Positions 25,860 to 38,750 of a stretch of DNA of 64,000 nucleotides are shown here, in pieces. The position numbers were made by a program, and so were the translations under genes. Under the pieces are notes generated by a model. The model saw only the letters and a list, made by a program, of their open reading frames with translations. It made no database searches and was not told the origin of the DNA. This stretch comes from Sisyra terminalis (Eukaryota > Arthropoda > Insecta > Neuroptera > Sisyridae): NCBI GenBank assembly GCA_958496175.1, contig OY292278.1:17050001-17114000 (forward strand), in the 5' to 3' direction. Each line of letters begins with the position of its first letter. Position 1 is the first letter of the stretch.

Positions 25860-26000
25860 AAAATACTCAGAGGACTAGGATCAAAAATAATCAGTTAAAA
25901 CTTTATTTATTACATGCGACGTTTCGGCTCCTTTATTGAGCCTTCCTCAGGCGTTCGTAAAAATCGTTTTAAGTTTGTTAATAATTATCATTGTCATAAT
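25860..26000 (-). mobile_element. Short element end carrying a hammerhead motif
   Basis: On the minus strand the hammerhead motif (25918-25950) is followed by ATGTAATAAATAAAG and TGATTATTTTTGATCC. Boundaries are not defined; the start and end given are the extent of sequence I associate with the motif. Penelope-like elements and retrozymes carry hammerheads in their terminal repeats, so this is likely a truncated terminal piece. Confidence 0.4.
25918..25950 (-). ncRNA. Hammerhead ribozyme-like motif, core intact
   Basis: On the minus strand: CTGAGGA (25950-25944), one extra A, stem II GGCTC (25942-25938) pairing perfectly with GAGCC (25930-25926) across a 7-base loop, GAAA (25925-25922), then CGTC. 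CUGANGA, GAAA and the GUC cleavage triplet are all conserved. Stem III is only the self-complementary ACGU, so a fold would need two molecules or tandem units, as in minimal hammerheads of Penelope-like elements. Stem I is weak here (2 bp adjacent to the core, GC/GC). Confidence 0.6.
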
Positions 26001-29000
26001 TCATTTTTATAGACACGATACAATTGGTAAAATCAATAATAAAACTTCCAAGATTGATAAAAATGTCAATAAAAAAATAATTAAAAAATTCAGTTAAAAA
26101 TTTACACAATTTTAAAACTCAACCGCTCAGCATGGCATAAAATTTCTCTCTATTTTACAATGTATAAATCAATAGAAGTAAGTCTCACTAACTCTCATGA
26201 ATTTTTTCGCCCGTCGCTATTTTCTTTGTGACATATGAAATAACTTCTAGAAAACTAAACCGATTCATTTTCCTTCTGTATACATATTTTCCGCCGGTAA
26301 AGCTTACGTTAAGATAACTTTACAAACAACTTAACACAGTTATATCGAAAAAGCTTTTACTTTTGATAAATACCAAACTTTGAGGAATCAATGAAGAGTA
26401 ATTATTGTATTTTGACGAACATTAAATTTATAAATTTGACCAAAAAGAAAAGCAAATTTACTGCATATTTATTCGTTTACATTTACAAGTACCTAATTAA
26501 AACCATTCATTTAATATCAGAATTGCTACACGTGAAAATCAGAAGCAATTTATAAATGTATTTGAATTACGATTATAAATAATATTATAAATTTAATACA
26601 ATCACGTGTGTCAAGTGTCGAAAATTATGATTTATACAACCCAAAAATAATATTATTACGTTTATGTGTTCACTAACTCATCAGTCATTAGTTGTCAATC
26701 AATAAATCAATATAAGCCAAAACAGAAAATGAAGCCAGCAATGACGTCAAAGTGCGTAATATGTGAAAGACTAAGAAACCAAGTTCAACAGAACTAGCAT
26801 TATTTTTGAGATTTGATAAATACCATTTTTATTTCTTCACGATTGATTTAATACTGCAAAACGTTAGACAATTGTCGATGTAATTAGTTCATGTCAACTG
26901 AAGTGAATTTAGTTAAGAAAATTTTAATTGATTTCGCTCTTTAAATTAATGGTGAGCGTGTCAGAACAATTGAATTTTTAATTGATTTTAATCAATATTT
27001 TTATGCGCGCAAATTATTGGCCATTTTAAAATTTCCAACGCTTATCTTTCGTTTTCGTGAAATAATTTATCGAATCTATCATATACGATCTGAGTTACAC
27101 TTCCTATCTGGATAAGACATAAAATATGAATGAACGATTCATTAAAATTTAACACTAATTTACATCATCGTTAATTGGCGCGTTAAGTTTATTATCTTAT
27201 ATTTTTGGGGAAACTATAAATGGCTATAAAATCATTAATTAAAACTAGAGAGTATGTTACATGGTATTTTTGTGGTAAGATAATAAAAAAAAATGATCAA
27301 GTTGAGTTTTGTTTGCGTTTCTTTCACTTCACGGTCAATAAATAAAAATAATAAGATAGAAGAAATAGATCACAGGTAAAAATACAGGAATCTGCAACAA
27401 TACGCGGCTTTGTTTGATTTATCAATGTTATACGGTGGAAATTAGTAGGCGCATCAGCAAAATATAAATATATGCACTAGAAGATTGGCACGAGTATGTG
27501 AAATTGAGGAATTTTCTCACAGTTTTAATGTTTGAAGCTCTGTCGAAAATATCTATTATTATTATGAGATTAAGTCGTATATTATGTTGAGGATAGCATC
27601 TTTTGGCGGTGGCGATTACTGTTGATAATGAAATAATGAAGGTTGTGTTAGCTGAAAAGACACGCGTAGGAGGTCACATGTAGAAGACTGGAACGTAAAA
27701 ACGACAACTTCGTGGTCGTTACAGGTGGGTGTTGAGGAATATGTTTGGTATCACATGAAACACATATAGACAATACTCAATTTCGAAAAGTTCAATACCA
27801 CCTGATCTCCATAGGGTCAATGTATTAATTTTCATTTCAGTCTATCATACCGATAAAAAAATCTCCTTGTAATGTGGGTGGTAATAAAAAGAAGACACCC
27901 GTAACATCTTACTTTTTTCAATCCAAATACTTTATATCACAATAATTTCTATCGTTATTATTAATTGTTTCCTCCATTCAAACCGAGACTATAAAACGAT
28001 TCCATGGTTAGCTGCACACATTAATAGCACCATCTCACATTTTCGCTTTTAATACGTTTAAGACATCAAAGAAAAATTTTGTTCATTAAGAAAGAAAATA
28101 AATAACGTAGAAAATTCACGGATTGGATATCGAAATATTCACGAATATAAAAAAAAAAGTAATAAACACATTCAGGAAATATATTTGGTTTGAACTGTTT
28201 ATACAATTGATTAAGCGCAAATATTTACACATCCGCTTTTTTACTTTCCCATTCACAATAAAACGCGATATTTAAATGAGCATGAACTTGTATTAATAGA
28301 TATAAAATAAATTTAATTTTCTACGAACAAATAAAATAACAACCCATATAAATTTTATGTTTTTATTGAGCTTATCTATAAGTAATTGTCACGATTTATT
28401 TATTTGATTTCAATTTATTCGCACAATACTACAATTGCTATTTTCCATTTCAATTAAATACCAACAACGTGTTTTTTTTCTTTTGGACTCACCCTCACTA
28501 CCCGACTTGGATTATCATTTCAAAGATTGTTTATAGGTTTGTTTAAAAATTTGTCATTATTGCCGATTTTAATTAAAGCTTGAAAGCACATATTTGTTTC
28601 TGTGTAGAATTTAAACTTCTATATAAGTCCAATAAATGAAACTTTATATGACAGCTTTTAATTATCAGAAATATATGGAAACCGACCAGAACACTATTTC
28701 TAAATATGCTTAAATCCGATATTTTCACATGTAAATAGTAAAATTTATCTTTCCGATAAAATGTTATCCGGAGGATAAAAAAAAAACATGCGTATTTTCG
28801 CCTAAGAATATTGATATGAATAGGGTTTATCTAATAAACAAAGTTTATCTATTGAAAAGCTAACCTAAGAATATGATCTATTTTTCGATTAGTAAAATAT
28901 TTTTTGCCTCTTGATGTAAAATGGCTTCACTATGACAAATATTGTGACTTTTTACAAATTCACCTAATTAAAAAATTACTCAATTAATAAGTGAATAAAA

Positions 29001-29142
29001 ATTTAGAAATCGAAATGGGAATGGAACCATAGACCATGGGCCATGAGATCTTATATCTCAAGTAAATAAAATCTTGATTAAAAAAACTTCAATTTTAAGA
29101 AATCGAAGTGTAAAATTTTAACAACAATTAAGGACATTTTTT
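26001..29142. other. AT-rich stretch without recognisable gene
   Basis: No gene found. A patch at about 27600-27730 is less AT-rich and holds a small hairpin AACGAC/GTCGTT near 27699-27721, with no frame that I recognise. Confidence 0.45.
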
Positions 29143-29308
29143 TAATTCTTATTTACCGAGACTTTATTACAACTAAGGTCTTTAGCGACTCAAGGGTTAA
29201 TAAAAATCCTTAATCGAGAAATATCAAAAATTTGCTCGCTACGAGGATAGAACTCAAAACCTTCCAGTGTTGGAGCGGTCATCTAGACCACTCGGCCACC
29301 AGTAGGTT
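29143..29308 (-). mobile_element. tRNA-derived SINE, copy 2
   Basis: Minus strand, collinear with the 8.5-kb copy over its whole length: box A region GGTGGCCGAGTGGTCTAG, a box B that has drifted (GAGTTCTATCCTC), the body with TTTTTGATATTTCTCGAT, and a tail TAATAAAGTCTCGGTAAATA. Changes in box B suggest it no longer drives transcription. There is no clear target duplication. Confidence 0.85.
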
Positions 29309-31454
29309 TTAGGAACCTTTGATTGACTTAAAAATTGCATTCAAGTTGAAATAATATTTTTGATTTCTTTGCATTTCCCGCAGTTACAGTACTTTATGTT
29401 TGTTATCAATCTATTACTTTGCTAAAAAAAAATCCCAGGGTTCTATATTTCCTTAATTATGATATATCTAGAAATAAAAATAACACAAACTAAGAAAAAA
29501 ATTATCACGCAGGAAAACGAAACTAGCCTGAAGCAAAATTTTCGTGACTTAAGTGAGTAAATCATTGATTTTGCATAAAATTAAATAGATGTCTTCTTGG
29601 TTTTTTTCGGCTTTGCAGATATATTGACCTCCGACTGTTTAACAAAACTGCCTGATTTTCCATTAAATTTGGAATTCCTTGATATTTTCAGGTTTTCCTA
29701 TAATGTAACCATCACTTGAAGAGTCGGCAAATCCACATATTTTATCAACCCATAAAATGTAATCAAAAATTAAGCGAGATTTTTTTCATGGCCAATTTAC
29801 CTGTTATTATTAATTATTTTTATTTTTTCTATGCTCATTAAATTATATAAAATTAGGTACATATACACAAATACATATTTTATTGGTCATAAACTTATGA
29901 ATGTATCCTTAAAAAAAATAATTAATGGTTTTAAGCAAAAATTCATTAAACAAGAGATGAATTTAAGGAATTGTTTAATTCCTCAAAAAAATTAGGCTAA
30001 AATTCGAATCTTTAATTCGTTAAAACAGTTTTCATGAAATTTAAACCATTGAATTTACTGATTACAAAGAAGTTTTTTCAACATCAAAAAGATACCACAA
30101 AATCATTATACAATATTTTAGTAGTGCATGCAACCAAGTTAATTTCACAAAATGTAAATTAGGTGTAATACCTATACATTTGAATCAACAACCCTTCTTA
30201 CGTTGTTATTTATATTAACATAGGAAATGAGATGTTTCAATAACTTAAGAAGTTTGACGAACAAAGGGTTTAAAATACAGGGGTAAAAATACGACGGAAG
30301 AACCATTCAATAATTTTACATATTTTGAATCACCATTTTTTCGTATTTGTTAAAAAAAGGAGAGAATAAAAGAACAAGAAATTAATTTAGCCAAAAAAGT
30401 TGTCAATTATAATCAGCATTTTCCAAGACAGAGAAAATGGCTAATTGAATTTGACTGAAACGCAAAATACGCGATTAAATTACTTTATCAATTATCAGAT
30501 GACAATTTAATTAAATCTTATCATTCAAAGTCAAATTCAGAAGAAAGTAAATTTGACTGTTGCAAATCGATGTGTTGCGACTATGTAAAACAATTGGAAA
30601 TTCAATTAGCAGTTTCTAGACCATAAAAATTTAAAATTTAGCATATTAAAATATGATTACAAATTTTCGAACAAGCAATTAAAAAACTGGAAAAAAATAT
30701 CTTTATAGTGTTACAGTAAAAGAAAGACAAGAATTTTAGATAAATATTTACAACTCACGAAAGTTTAAATGCAGCTTGAGATAATCATTGCGCAATAACT
30801 CGTTTCAGGATATCCGTAAATGTAATACACAAAACGGAATGAGAAGAATAAATAAATATTTAAATTTGCAAGGTTATCATTTACTGATAAAAATGCGAGT
30901 GGTGATATTTTTATTAAACAATTTGTTCGTCATAAAATTATTAAAACAATTTATCTAGTTTTAACGGAGTCTTGGAGAAAAAAATTCACAAAAATACGTT
31001 GTTATCAATTTTATTCCATTCGCGATATTTTTTATCTTTTTGATACGACAACTAAGTGACTAATTGAAAAAATATTAGGTCTTTCTCTTTCAACCACAAC
31101 TCTGGTCTTTACTATTTTATCTACGTTGACTGCTTATTACAAAGTTAAACCTTTTTTTTAATCTTACAAATTGTATTACGTGCCTCGTTCCGTATGGTCA
31201 CATATTTTGGAGTAGTTCTCGCCATATATATTCAAATGATTCGAAATTTGAAAAAGTAATACTAGGAATACATTAAACTTAGAATTTTTAAGAAAGGTAA
31301 AAATAAAATTGGTCTATAAGATTATTAGTAAAGAATTATATTTCCAATAGTTATAATTTAAGACTGAAAATATCATCTAGAAGGGCTAGATTTTTGAAAG
31401 AAAAGGTTGTTAAATTGCAACCATAATATTCAATTTCTCAGACAGACACGTATA
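29309..31454. other. AT-rich stretch without recognisable gene
   Basis: No coding, RNA-gene or terminal-repeat signal found. Confidence 0.5.
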
Positions 31455-31890
31455 GTGAGCCCAGCATAAGCCCAAGTTTAAGTTTTGGGCCACCAGTATT
31501 GACCCAACATTGGTAAAAGTCAGGAATGATAACACGAATCCAAGAGTTGTAGCCATTATTGGTCCACGCTTTATTATCACACCTAGCCTTTGCTTATTTT
31601 TCGAGACCCAAACTTAATTACCAAATATGGCTCAATTTTATTCTTGTATGGACATCGACAAAACTTTAAGCTCCCTTTAAATGGAGCCTCTACAATTGGA
31701 CCAAGTTTACGTTGCCACAAATTAGCTAAAGTTAGGCTTCCAAGCACGACCAATCATTGGCATGGCCATGGCTGTCAACCCATTAGTAACCATATTATGG
31801 GTTAAGATAGAACTAACGAAGTTGGGGTCCAAAAATTAGCCCAAACATGGCCTCGTCGTTCAACTCTGAGGGTTCCTGTATGGGTGGTTA
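31455..31890. repeat. Quasi-periodic repeat built from TTGG/CCAA words
   Basis: An unusually G/C-containing block in which short words keep recurring on both strands: GCCCAAG, TTTTGGGCC, GACCCAACATTGG, ATTGGTCC, ATTGGACCAAG, CCAATCATTGGC, TTGGGGTCC and TTAGCCCAAACATGG. The spacing is irregular. The pattern looks like a much-diverged tandem array or the body of a transposable element. The 71-codon plus frame at 31590-31805 lies inside and is explained by it. Confidence 0.55.
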
Positions 31891-32398
31891 GTTTTAAAAA
31901 ATTGGGACTTACAAATTTATCACAAAACTTCTAGAAAAACCTTGTGCTTTTCAAAACTAGGATAGTCCTTCACCACTTTATCTCTTACCCTATAATATAT
32001 ATTAGTCAAAATATTTGATTTTAGTTAACATCATTTAATATTTGAATCAACTTTTCTTCTTCTTAGGATGCCTTCTCATTTCTGAGGTTGGTAGCTTTAA
32101 AAAGTTGTACTGAAGTACAAATAAACCAGTTTCTGAGATTTCAAAACCAGGAAATTTGACATTCGACTCAAAGGATCTTAAAAAGCCAGTAAACCTAAAA
32201 ATATAACGTTATTTTATAAAGAATTCGACTCTGAGACCCAATTAAGTCAATTGTACCATATTTATCGTTTTTTACTATTGCTACTATTATTTATCATACA
32301 AAGCATGTACGTTTTATTAATTTTTTTTTCATTAACTTTTGGCTTGATTTTTTGGGTGTAAAAGTTGAAAATCTTTAACTAAATAATATACGAAGCCA

Positions 32399-32562
32399 AC
32401 TGGTGGCGAGTGGTCAAAGTGGTCCCTTTAAAACTAATAGATAGTAAGTTCGATTGTTGTATCGAGAAAATTTTTAATATTTCTTGATTTATGCATTTTC
32501 TATAACATAAGAGCCGCTAAAGGCCATGACAGTTATAAAGCGACGGTAAAGCAAGAAAACAT
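32399..32562 (+). mobile_element. tRNA-derived SINE, copy 3
   Basis: Plus-strand copy: ACTGGTGGCGAGTGGTCAAAG (box A region), AGTTCGATTGTTG (box B region), AATATTTCTTGATTTATG in the body, and a tail AGTTATAAAGCGACGGTAAA. It is collinear with copies 1, 2 and 4 but has diverged in the anticodon-loop and box B regions. Confidence 0.8.
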
Positions 32563-33219
32563 CCCCTATAGCATACATCCAACTGTTATTCCCATACTTT
32601 AATGATCCAAAAATTGCAAAGACCTTGAATTATTTTGTTTTACAGAGTTAATGTAAGCGAAAAAAAATATTCATGAGGTTTTGGTCTACCAAGATATTTA
32701 TGTTTTGTCGCAAAAACATGCGTTATTCTTTACTAAAGATTAGATTAGAGAAAAATTGCAAAAAAATCATTGATATGGACTTACTTGGTAAGATAAATAA
32801 TAAATTCATGATATATTTAATTACAGAAACAAGTAATCATATATGCGGAATGAACAAGGCATTAAATAATGAATTAACAATATTCTTTAATTACTAGGAA
32901 TTAAGAACTTTTTAAAGTTGCAAACGGCGGAATTATTTCCCAGAGCATCAAAGCGTTTAAAAATTAATAGCTGACGTTGTCTCAGGTGTAGACAAATATT
33001 CATAAATTCATATCAAAAAAATGTAGTTACGCCAATGAATACTTGAGACTAATTAATAATTAATAAGCAAAGGTGAATTTTCCGAAAGGTATACATAAAA
33101 GATAATAAGTAGAAAACAATTGGTGGAGTGTAGGTACAAGTAAAAACAACAAAAACAGATTTAAAACAAAAGCAGTTTTTCATGCCAACCATTTTCTAAA
33201 AAGCCGCACATACACACTC

Positions 33220-33220
<1 letters not shown>
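32563..33220. other. AT-rich stretch without recognisable gene
   Basis: Nothing seen; a 74-codon plus frame at 32673-32897 is lysine- and asparagine-rich and looks like chance. Confidence 0.5.

Positions 33221-33246
<26 letters not shown>
33221..33246. repeat. (TA)13 microsatellite
   Basis: Thirteen uninterrupted TA units. Confidence 0.98.
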
Positions 33247-33250
<4 letters not shown>

Positions 33251-34989
33251 TGTGACACAAAATTTTCTGTCATAACCGTATTTTCCACACAAACAAAAAT
33301 ACATGCTTACGTAATCGGATAAAATGAAAAGTCTGTCTACAAAACGTCAAACTTATCCTTACACAAATTGACAACTTCCTGTTTCTTAAATTTCACATTT
33401 TCCAGCTTATTTGAATTTTTTATGGAAATGCTGAAATAAAAGTTTTAACAGACATTTCATTTATAATGCAATAATTTTGAGAAAAAAAAAACCTTAAACA
33501 TTTATGGTGAAAGTTTGAAAGAATTTGAAATCCTTTTCATGACGAATTTAAGACTTAAAAATGTTACTGAAAATAATGAAAAGTGGATTGATTTAACGAC
33601 GGGCATATTTTCCGTTTGAACGAAAATAAATATTAATATACTTTTTATTCAGAATATATTTAGGGAATGAAAGAAAAGTGAATCCGATAAAAGCAATCGA
33701 TCAAAAAATACAACTCACTGTTTGATACTTTAATGCATCCATAAAAAATTCAATGGCAAACATTAAAGCATACAAAACATGAAATAAAAACTTGACGAAA
33801 TTCTATAGAAACTGTACCCACCACATCATCCCCCGAAATTTTTATCACGTATCAAAATGTGAAGGTATGAAAGTTAAACACATTACTGCTTATAAAATCT
33901 ACCGATAATTCTGCATATATAGCAAACATAAAGGGAAAAACCGCCGCTTTTTCAACTCCAGGTACGTCCTACCAATCCACCATGATAAAAACATGACTTT
34001 CATATCCTTAAATGACTGACGATCCCTTTAAAGTTGAAAAACTTTTCTAGCAATAAGTTTCATTTGAAATTTTTCGCAATATTTTAACCAACTTGACGTC
34101 TTTTTAAACTTTTCTCACCAAAATCTATTGACTTAAAAAAAATAATCTAATTTTAAATTGAAAAAAAATCAATTGATGCATTAGTTTCACTTTCTCGTTT
34201 CATACAGTTTTCACATTAAATTTGAAAGCATGAAATAAATTTATGAAATTCTATCATTCATCATAGATGTTAACTAAAGAAAAAAAACATAGCACATTTT
34301 TTTTTCAATATTAATTCGTTCCATCTATTTGGCAACAAGAAAACCTAATAAAAATTATTATACATTCTATAATTCCAACAGCTGCACATCTCATAAATTA
34401 ATTTAAACTCTACTAAATGTTGACAACTATAACGGAAAATGCAGTCAAATTTTCTATTACGACTTCTATTAGATAAGCAAATAAATTTGTAACGCAAAAA
34501 ATTAACTATTAAGTTCAAGCTCCCCATTTAATTTCAACATAATTAGGCCAAGCAAATTTTAATTTTTTGATAGAAGTTTTTTTTTAAATAGCTACGCCAT
34601 ACTACAAAAATCAAAGCGTCAAGGAAAACATGTTTTATTTTTATTGATGAATTATAATGCGAAAATCGCTAATATATATACAATGCTTCAGGAAGTTAAT
34701 CGCCACAACAAATTGTCAATTAAAATAATTTTACAACAAATTTTAATATTCCAAGTTTGAAACTGACATCATTTTATTTATTTTTAACATTTTGAAATCA
34801 TAAAATAATCATTTTCACGTGCTTATAATTTTCTAGCTCTTCGTTTGTATGAAAAATGTATGTCATTTAAAATAATGCCACGAGTCTGACTCGTTTCCCT
34901 GAAAAATGGATTTTTTTTTTGAGAATAATTTCATGCGACTGTTTTTTTTTTATAGTTTCAATGTATTATATTTAAATAAAAATTTTATA
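33247..34989. other. AT-rich stretch without recognisable gene
   Basis: No gene, element end or RNA signal found. Confidence 0.5.
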
Positions 34990-34991
34990 TA

Positions 34992-37025
34992 CAGAATGTT
35001 CCGGATAGGTTAGTACAAAATTACAGCTGTAAGTTACAGCTGCAGCATTGGATTTCGTTAGAAAACGTTAGTTTTTTAAATCATTTCTATTAAATCTAAT
35101 TGATTATTTTTGATAAATTTGCAACTAAATCATAAGCTAAAAGAATATCAGAATCGTTTTTCAAATAAATTTTGGTTTAGTCAGTTATAAATACATTTGC
35201 AAAAGTAACCGGAAACCACATTTCCTAAGATTTGACCATTTTTTCGCGAAACTTTATATAGAAAGCAGAATTTTCTGAACAATTGTTTAAATATACTAAA
35301 GAATTCATACAGCTTTAAATTGGCAACGCCTATACAGTATATTCACAAGAAAAATAACTTTATTTTGCGACTTCGAATTCAAAATTTCAACGATTAAAAC
35401 CAGGAAATTAGTTGTTCCGGCAAAGTGCTTTCTTCAGATATTTTCATTAAATTTAGACAAAAAACTGCTTGAAAGTTTTTCGATCAATGGCTACAAAATA
35501 AAATATATCAAAAATTTTATATTAAAAATCGAATTTTTTAGTCTTTTAAGATTGTTTTAAAAAATTTAGTGGATAAATAGTTAAAATTTTTATGAGATGT
35601 ATTTTTATTGATGTCATAATCATAATTTATTCTCGATTTTTTAAAGAATATTAAAAATTTGATTAAAAAACATGAATTTTGACCCAATTTTCTACCTTTA
35701 CGTTAAAATATTTTGCTTATAAATCTCCAAATATAATGCCAAATATATTGATGATTTTGGTGTTATTTAATGTACGCGGAATATTTCAAAGATTAGATCG
35801 CTATTTTTCCAGAAAAAGTTCATTTCTACAAAAAAAGCTCTGGTGAGTTGATTGCATTTACGCCTATTTCCTTTTACACTGTAGTTAAGTGGTTAAAAGT
35901 TACGCAACTTAACGATTTTTTTACTCCGTTAATAAGCTCCCAATCAACTAGATATTGTGATTTTCTTCTAAACAACTTTAAGTAGGTACTTAATGCACTA
36001 CAAAAGATATTGAAAAATCTGAATAGATTTTAATTATGATTTCCTATAAATCCTTATAAAATTATAACAAAGTTTTTACAATAAAAATATTCAAGATATT
36101 CCAGATTCTTTAAGGAACTGAACTAGACCATTTCCTTTCTTTATACACGGTTTTTACAATTTTTCTTTCATTTCTAGGATTATAAAATTTTTAAACAAAT
36201 AGTCATCTTTATAGGGTGAAAAGATGACTGTTTGGTATTCACTAGTCTCAGGCATTCCAGAAGGCGGAAGACCAAAATTTGAAAAAAGAATATTGCAAGA
36301 ACTTTTCTAGAATATGAAAAATGATTTCCTGGCATTTAGTTGATTTTCACTTTTCCCCGCTTTTGAGGAAACTCAAATTTTTCCCAATATTTTCTTAAAA
36401 ATTAAAAAAATAACTATAACAGTTTCTGCGATATTAACTAATAATAAGTGAAAATTTTGTCTTATTCGATTAGAGAAACTGATTTACTAAAAAACAAACA
36501 GATAAAAGCTCTTTTTGGTATCAAGCATTTTCTTACCAAATTTATGTTTTTTTTCTTCTTTTTTTGAAAGTATAACGATTGATTTATTTGAAAATTGATT
36601 TAATCATGAAAATCTAGAAAAAGGATTGGTTAACCGTTGTTCATAACACCCAAATATTTGGAAATAAGATATTTTAACACATCCTAATGGAATGCACTAA
36701 TTTTTTGGGGTAAATTTTTGCTCCAAAAGTCGCGAATCAACCTGTAAACCTTTAATCCAACTAACCTTACAAAATTCGCAATTATAATTTTCAACATTCA
36801 ACAAAAACCGATTTTCTTTTTAATCATTTTAAAATATTTTCCAGAAAAAAAAATACTAATTTAATTCTCAAAAACCGTTACCAATCAAAACGACAATGAG
36901 AAGACTAACGATGCATTTTTGATTGAAAATTTCATGCCGACATGCATTTTTTTTTAACTTAAATTATTTTTATTTTATTTTTATTTTTTTGGGTTTTTTG
37001 ATCTCCACTTATCCGGTACACCCTG
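34992..37025. mobile_element. 2-kb non-coding TIR element flanked by TA
   Basis: The left terminus CAGAATGTTCCGGATAGGT and the right terminus, read as its complement, CAGGGTGTACCGGATAAGT, agree at 15 of 19 bases and are flanked by TA at 34990-34991 and 37026-37027. Termini of the ACAGGGTGTCCCG kind are, in my general knowledge, common in insect DNA transposons. The 2034-bp interior is very AT-rich, with long T and A runs and no frame resembling a transposase, so it is either non-autonomous or fully decayed. The pairing of these two ends over 2 kb is an inference; both could also be solo ends. Confidence 0.55.
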
Positions 37026-37027
37026 TA

Positions 37028-37930
37028 TGAAGGAAATGGGAAAAGAATGTAACTAAATATGTGCGATTAAATTTGTCGGTTCATTTTTAATCTGAAACAT
37101 TGTTGAATTTATTATGACTATTTAAATATATATTTTCTTGTATTGTAATTACGTTTTAATAAATTTCCTTTCTTTTTTTTTTATCGCAACCACCGACAAG
37201 GTAATTTCCATAAATTTATTTCCCCAAATAATATTTTCTGTTTTTATAATTTTAAATTTGAAAATATTATTTGCATTTTACTTTGAATTCTTAACGACTT
37301 ATACGCATTTAAACATGAAAGAGAGTTTAACATAAATAGAGCTTTTCCGAAAAAAAATATGATATTTTGACACAGTTTCGTTTATATTTTTTTTTTTTTT
37401 TTGTAGATTTGTTTGAACGATTTATTTTTGGATTAAGACGAATTTATTGCAACATTTGATTTAGATTGATGTTTTAAAAAAAATAACTTTTCAGTGATAT
37501 TTTCGCAACTAAAAGAAACATGCTTAACTCACATGGCTACTGTTTGCTACGTGACAAAGCTAACCACTAACAATTTTTAATCGAATTTCCTTTCGAGATT
37601 AAATATTTGTCCAACCATATGGAATTTTAACAAATATAACAAATATCTTGTGGATGTCGTTTTTTTTTATCAGAAAAGTGGATTATAAATTCATTTCTCA
37701 ACAATTTTAGCAGTGCGTAATTAAAGTTTAAATAATTAAAACTTCATTAATTACGAATGGAAAATAAGAGGTGACTAACGAAAACAGTAGCACGCACACG
37801 AAAAGAAAATCACGCATGCAATATGTATTTGCGGCAAAACGGTCGCATTTGAATTTTCCGTATGAAAAGTGAAAATATATTTGACATACTCACACAACAA
37901 ATGAAAATGCACACGGTTTGAATTTGACGA
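37028..37930. other. AT-rich stretch leading into the CpG-rich patch
   Basis: No gene. Composition shifts gradually towards more mixed sequence from about 37770 (CACGCACACG, GGCAAAACGGTCGC). Confidence 0.45.
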
Positions 37931-38219
37931 GAGATCCGTTCGGCTACCACCAAAAAAAAATTAAAATAAATTTCACAACAAAAACCACACCGAAAACTTA
38001 ATTGTTGTCAACAGTTACTGATTGACAGCATTATAAAATTACAGCTTATGTTATTTATTTTTTCATTCACAATTGATAACACTTTCAGCTGACAAATGTC
38101 ACACACTTTTGTCGAAGCTTTTCGGTGAAAAAAATCACTGTCGAAAAAAATTCGAGTCTCTCGAATTTTTTTTTCGAATTAATTTGGATATTTTTAAATG
38201 AAAAAAATAAAATCCAGGA

Positions 38220-38750
38220 AATAAACAGTTGGCGGCGAAGATAGTTTTTACAGTGGAGGCGCTGATTGGTATCGAATGAGTGCCGGAAGGGAGAGTAACG
38301 ACAACAGCAGTAGAGTAACGACGTTGATAAGCTCAGAGCAAGCACTGAAAGCTTCAGAGTAAAATATGAGATAGGCTAATAGCTGAATATATGATACTGG
38401 CGCTTTGCTGTATGCAGGCCGGGCAAAAGGCAGGGACTAACTCTGGCTAGTAAAGAGTCGCTCGAATTCTCGCGATAAAGTCGCGGAATGCGTGCGCATC
38501 GCGACAACACCGGCGGCTCCAGAGTGGGGGCATTCTGACACCATCACTTGGAAAAGACCTAGAGCGTCGGGGTGCGGGAAAATTTGAAGCGTCGCGCGCC
38601 CAATACCCGCCACCCGCTCACCCGCTCAACAACCAACGCCGCCGCCACCGTCCCCCACAATATGTCCATCATCGTTCACGGTCAAAATGTTATTGCGATT
38701 ATATTTCCTTTATTTCTTCCATAGCATTGCCCGCTCACTATCAACGATAG
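38220..38750. promoter_or_regulatory. CpG-rich promoter-like patch
   Basis: About 500 bp with dense CpG and G/C runs, in sharp contrast to the rest of the window. It includes TCTCGCGATAAAGTCGCGG, GCGTGCGCATCGCG, GAAGCGTCGCGCGCCC and a stretch of CCGCC/CCGCT words at 38605-38650. Two copies of AGAGTAACGAC (38292-38302 and 38312-38322) sit at its left side. To its right (38830-38920) several TTAATTA/ATTAATT cores occur close together, of the kind homeodomain proteins bind. In an AT-rich insect genome this composition is typical of a transcription start region with GC-rich leader. Direction cannot be settled: no TATA box was seen in the core, and the only short frame with a start is on the minus strand. 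Confidence 0.5.
38559..38672 (-). CDS. Candidate 37-codon ORF, possible first exon
   Basis: A minus-strand frame starting MMDILWGTVAAALVVERV, ending at a TAG. The first 17 residues contain a hydrophobic run (ILWGTVAAALVV) that could be a weak signal peptide, although a basic N-region is missing. A good donor-like site G|GTGAGC falls right after the codons for VVER, so this could be a first coding exon of a minus-strand gene running to lower coordinates. Nothing downstream confirms that. It may equally be noncoding leader DNA of the CpG-rich patch. Confidence 0.2.
   Translation of the reverse strand: MMDILWGTVAAALVVERVSGWRVLGARRFKFSRTPTL

Noticed and set aside
31590..31805. 71-codon plus frame
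   Set aside because: Explained by the TTGG/CCAA word repeat.
38085..38345. 86-codon minus frame beside the CpG-rich patch
   Set aside because: Rich in Phe, Ser and Lys runs from poly-A/T; no domain and it runs out of the GC-rich zone.
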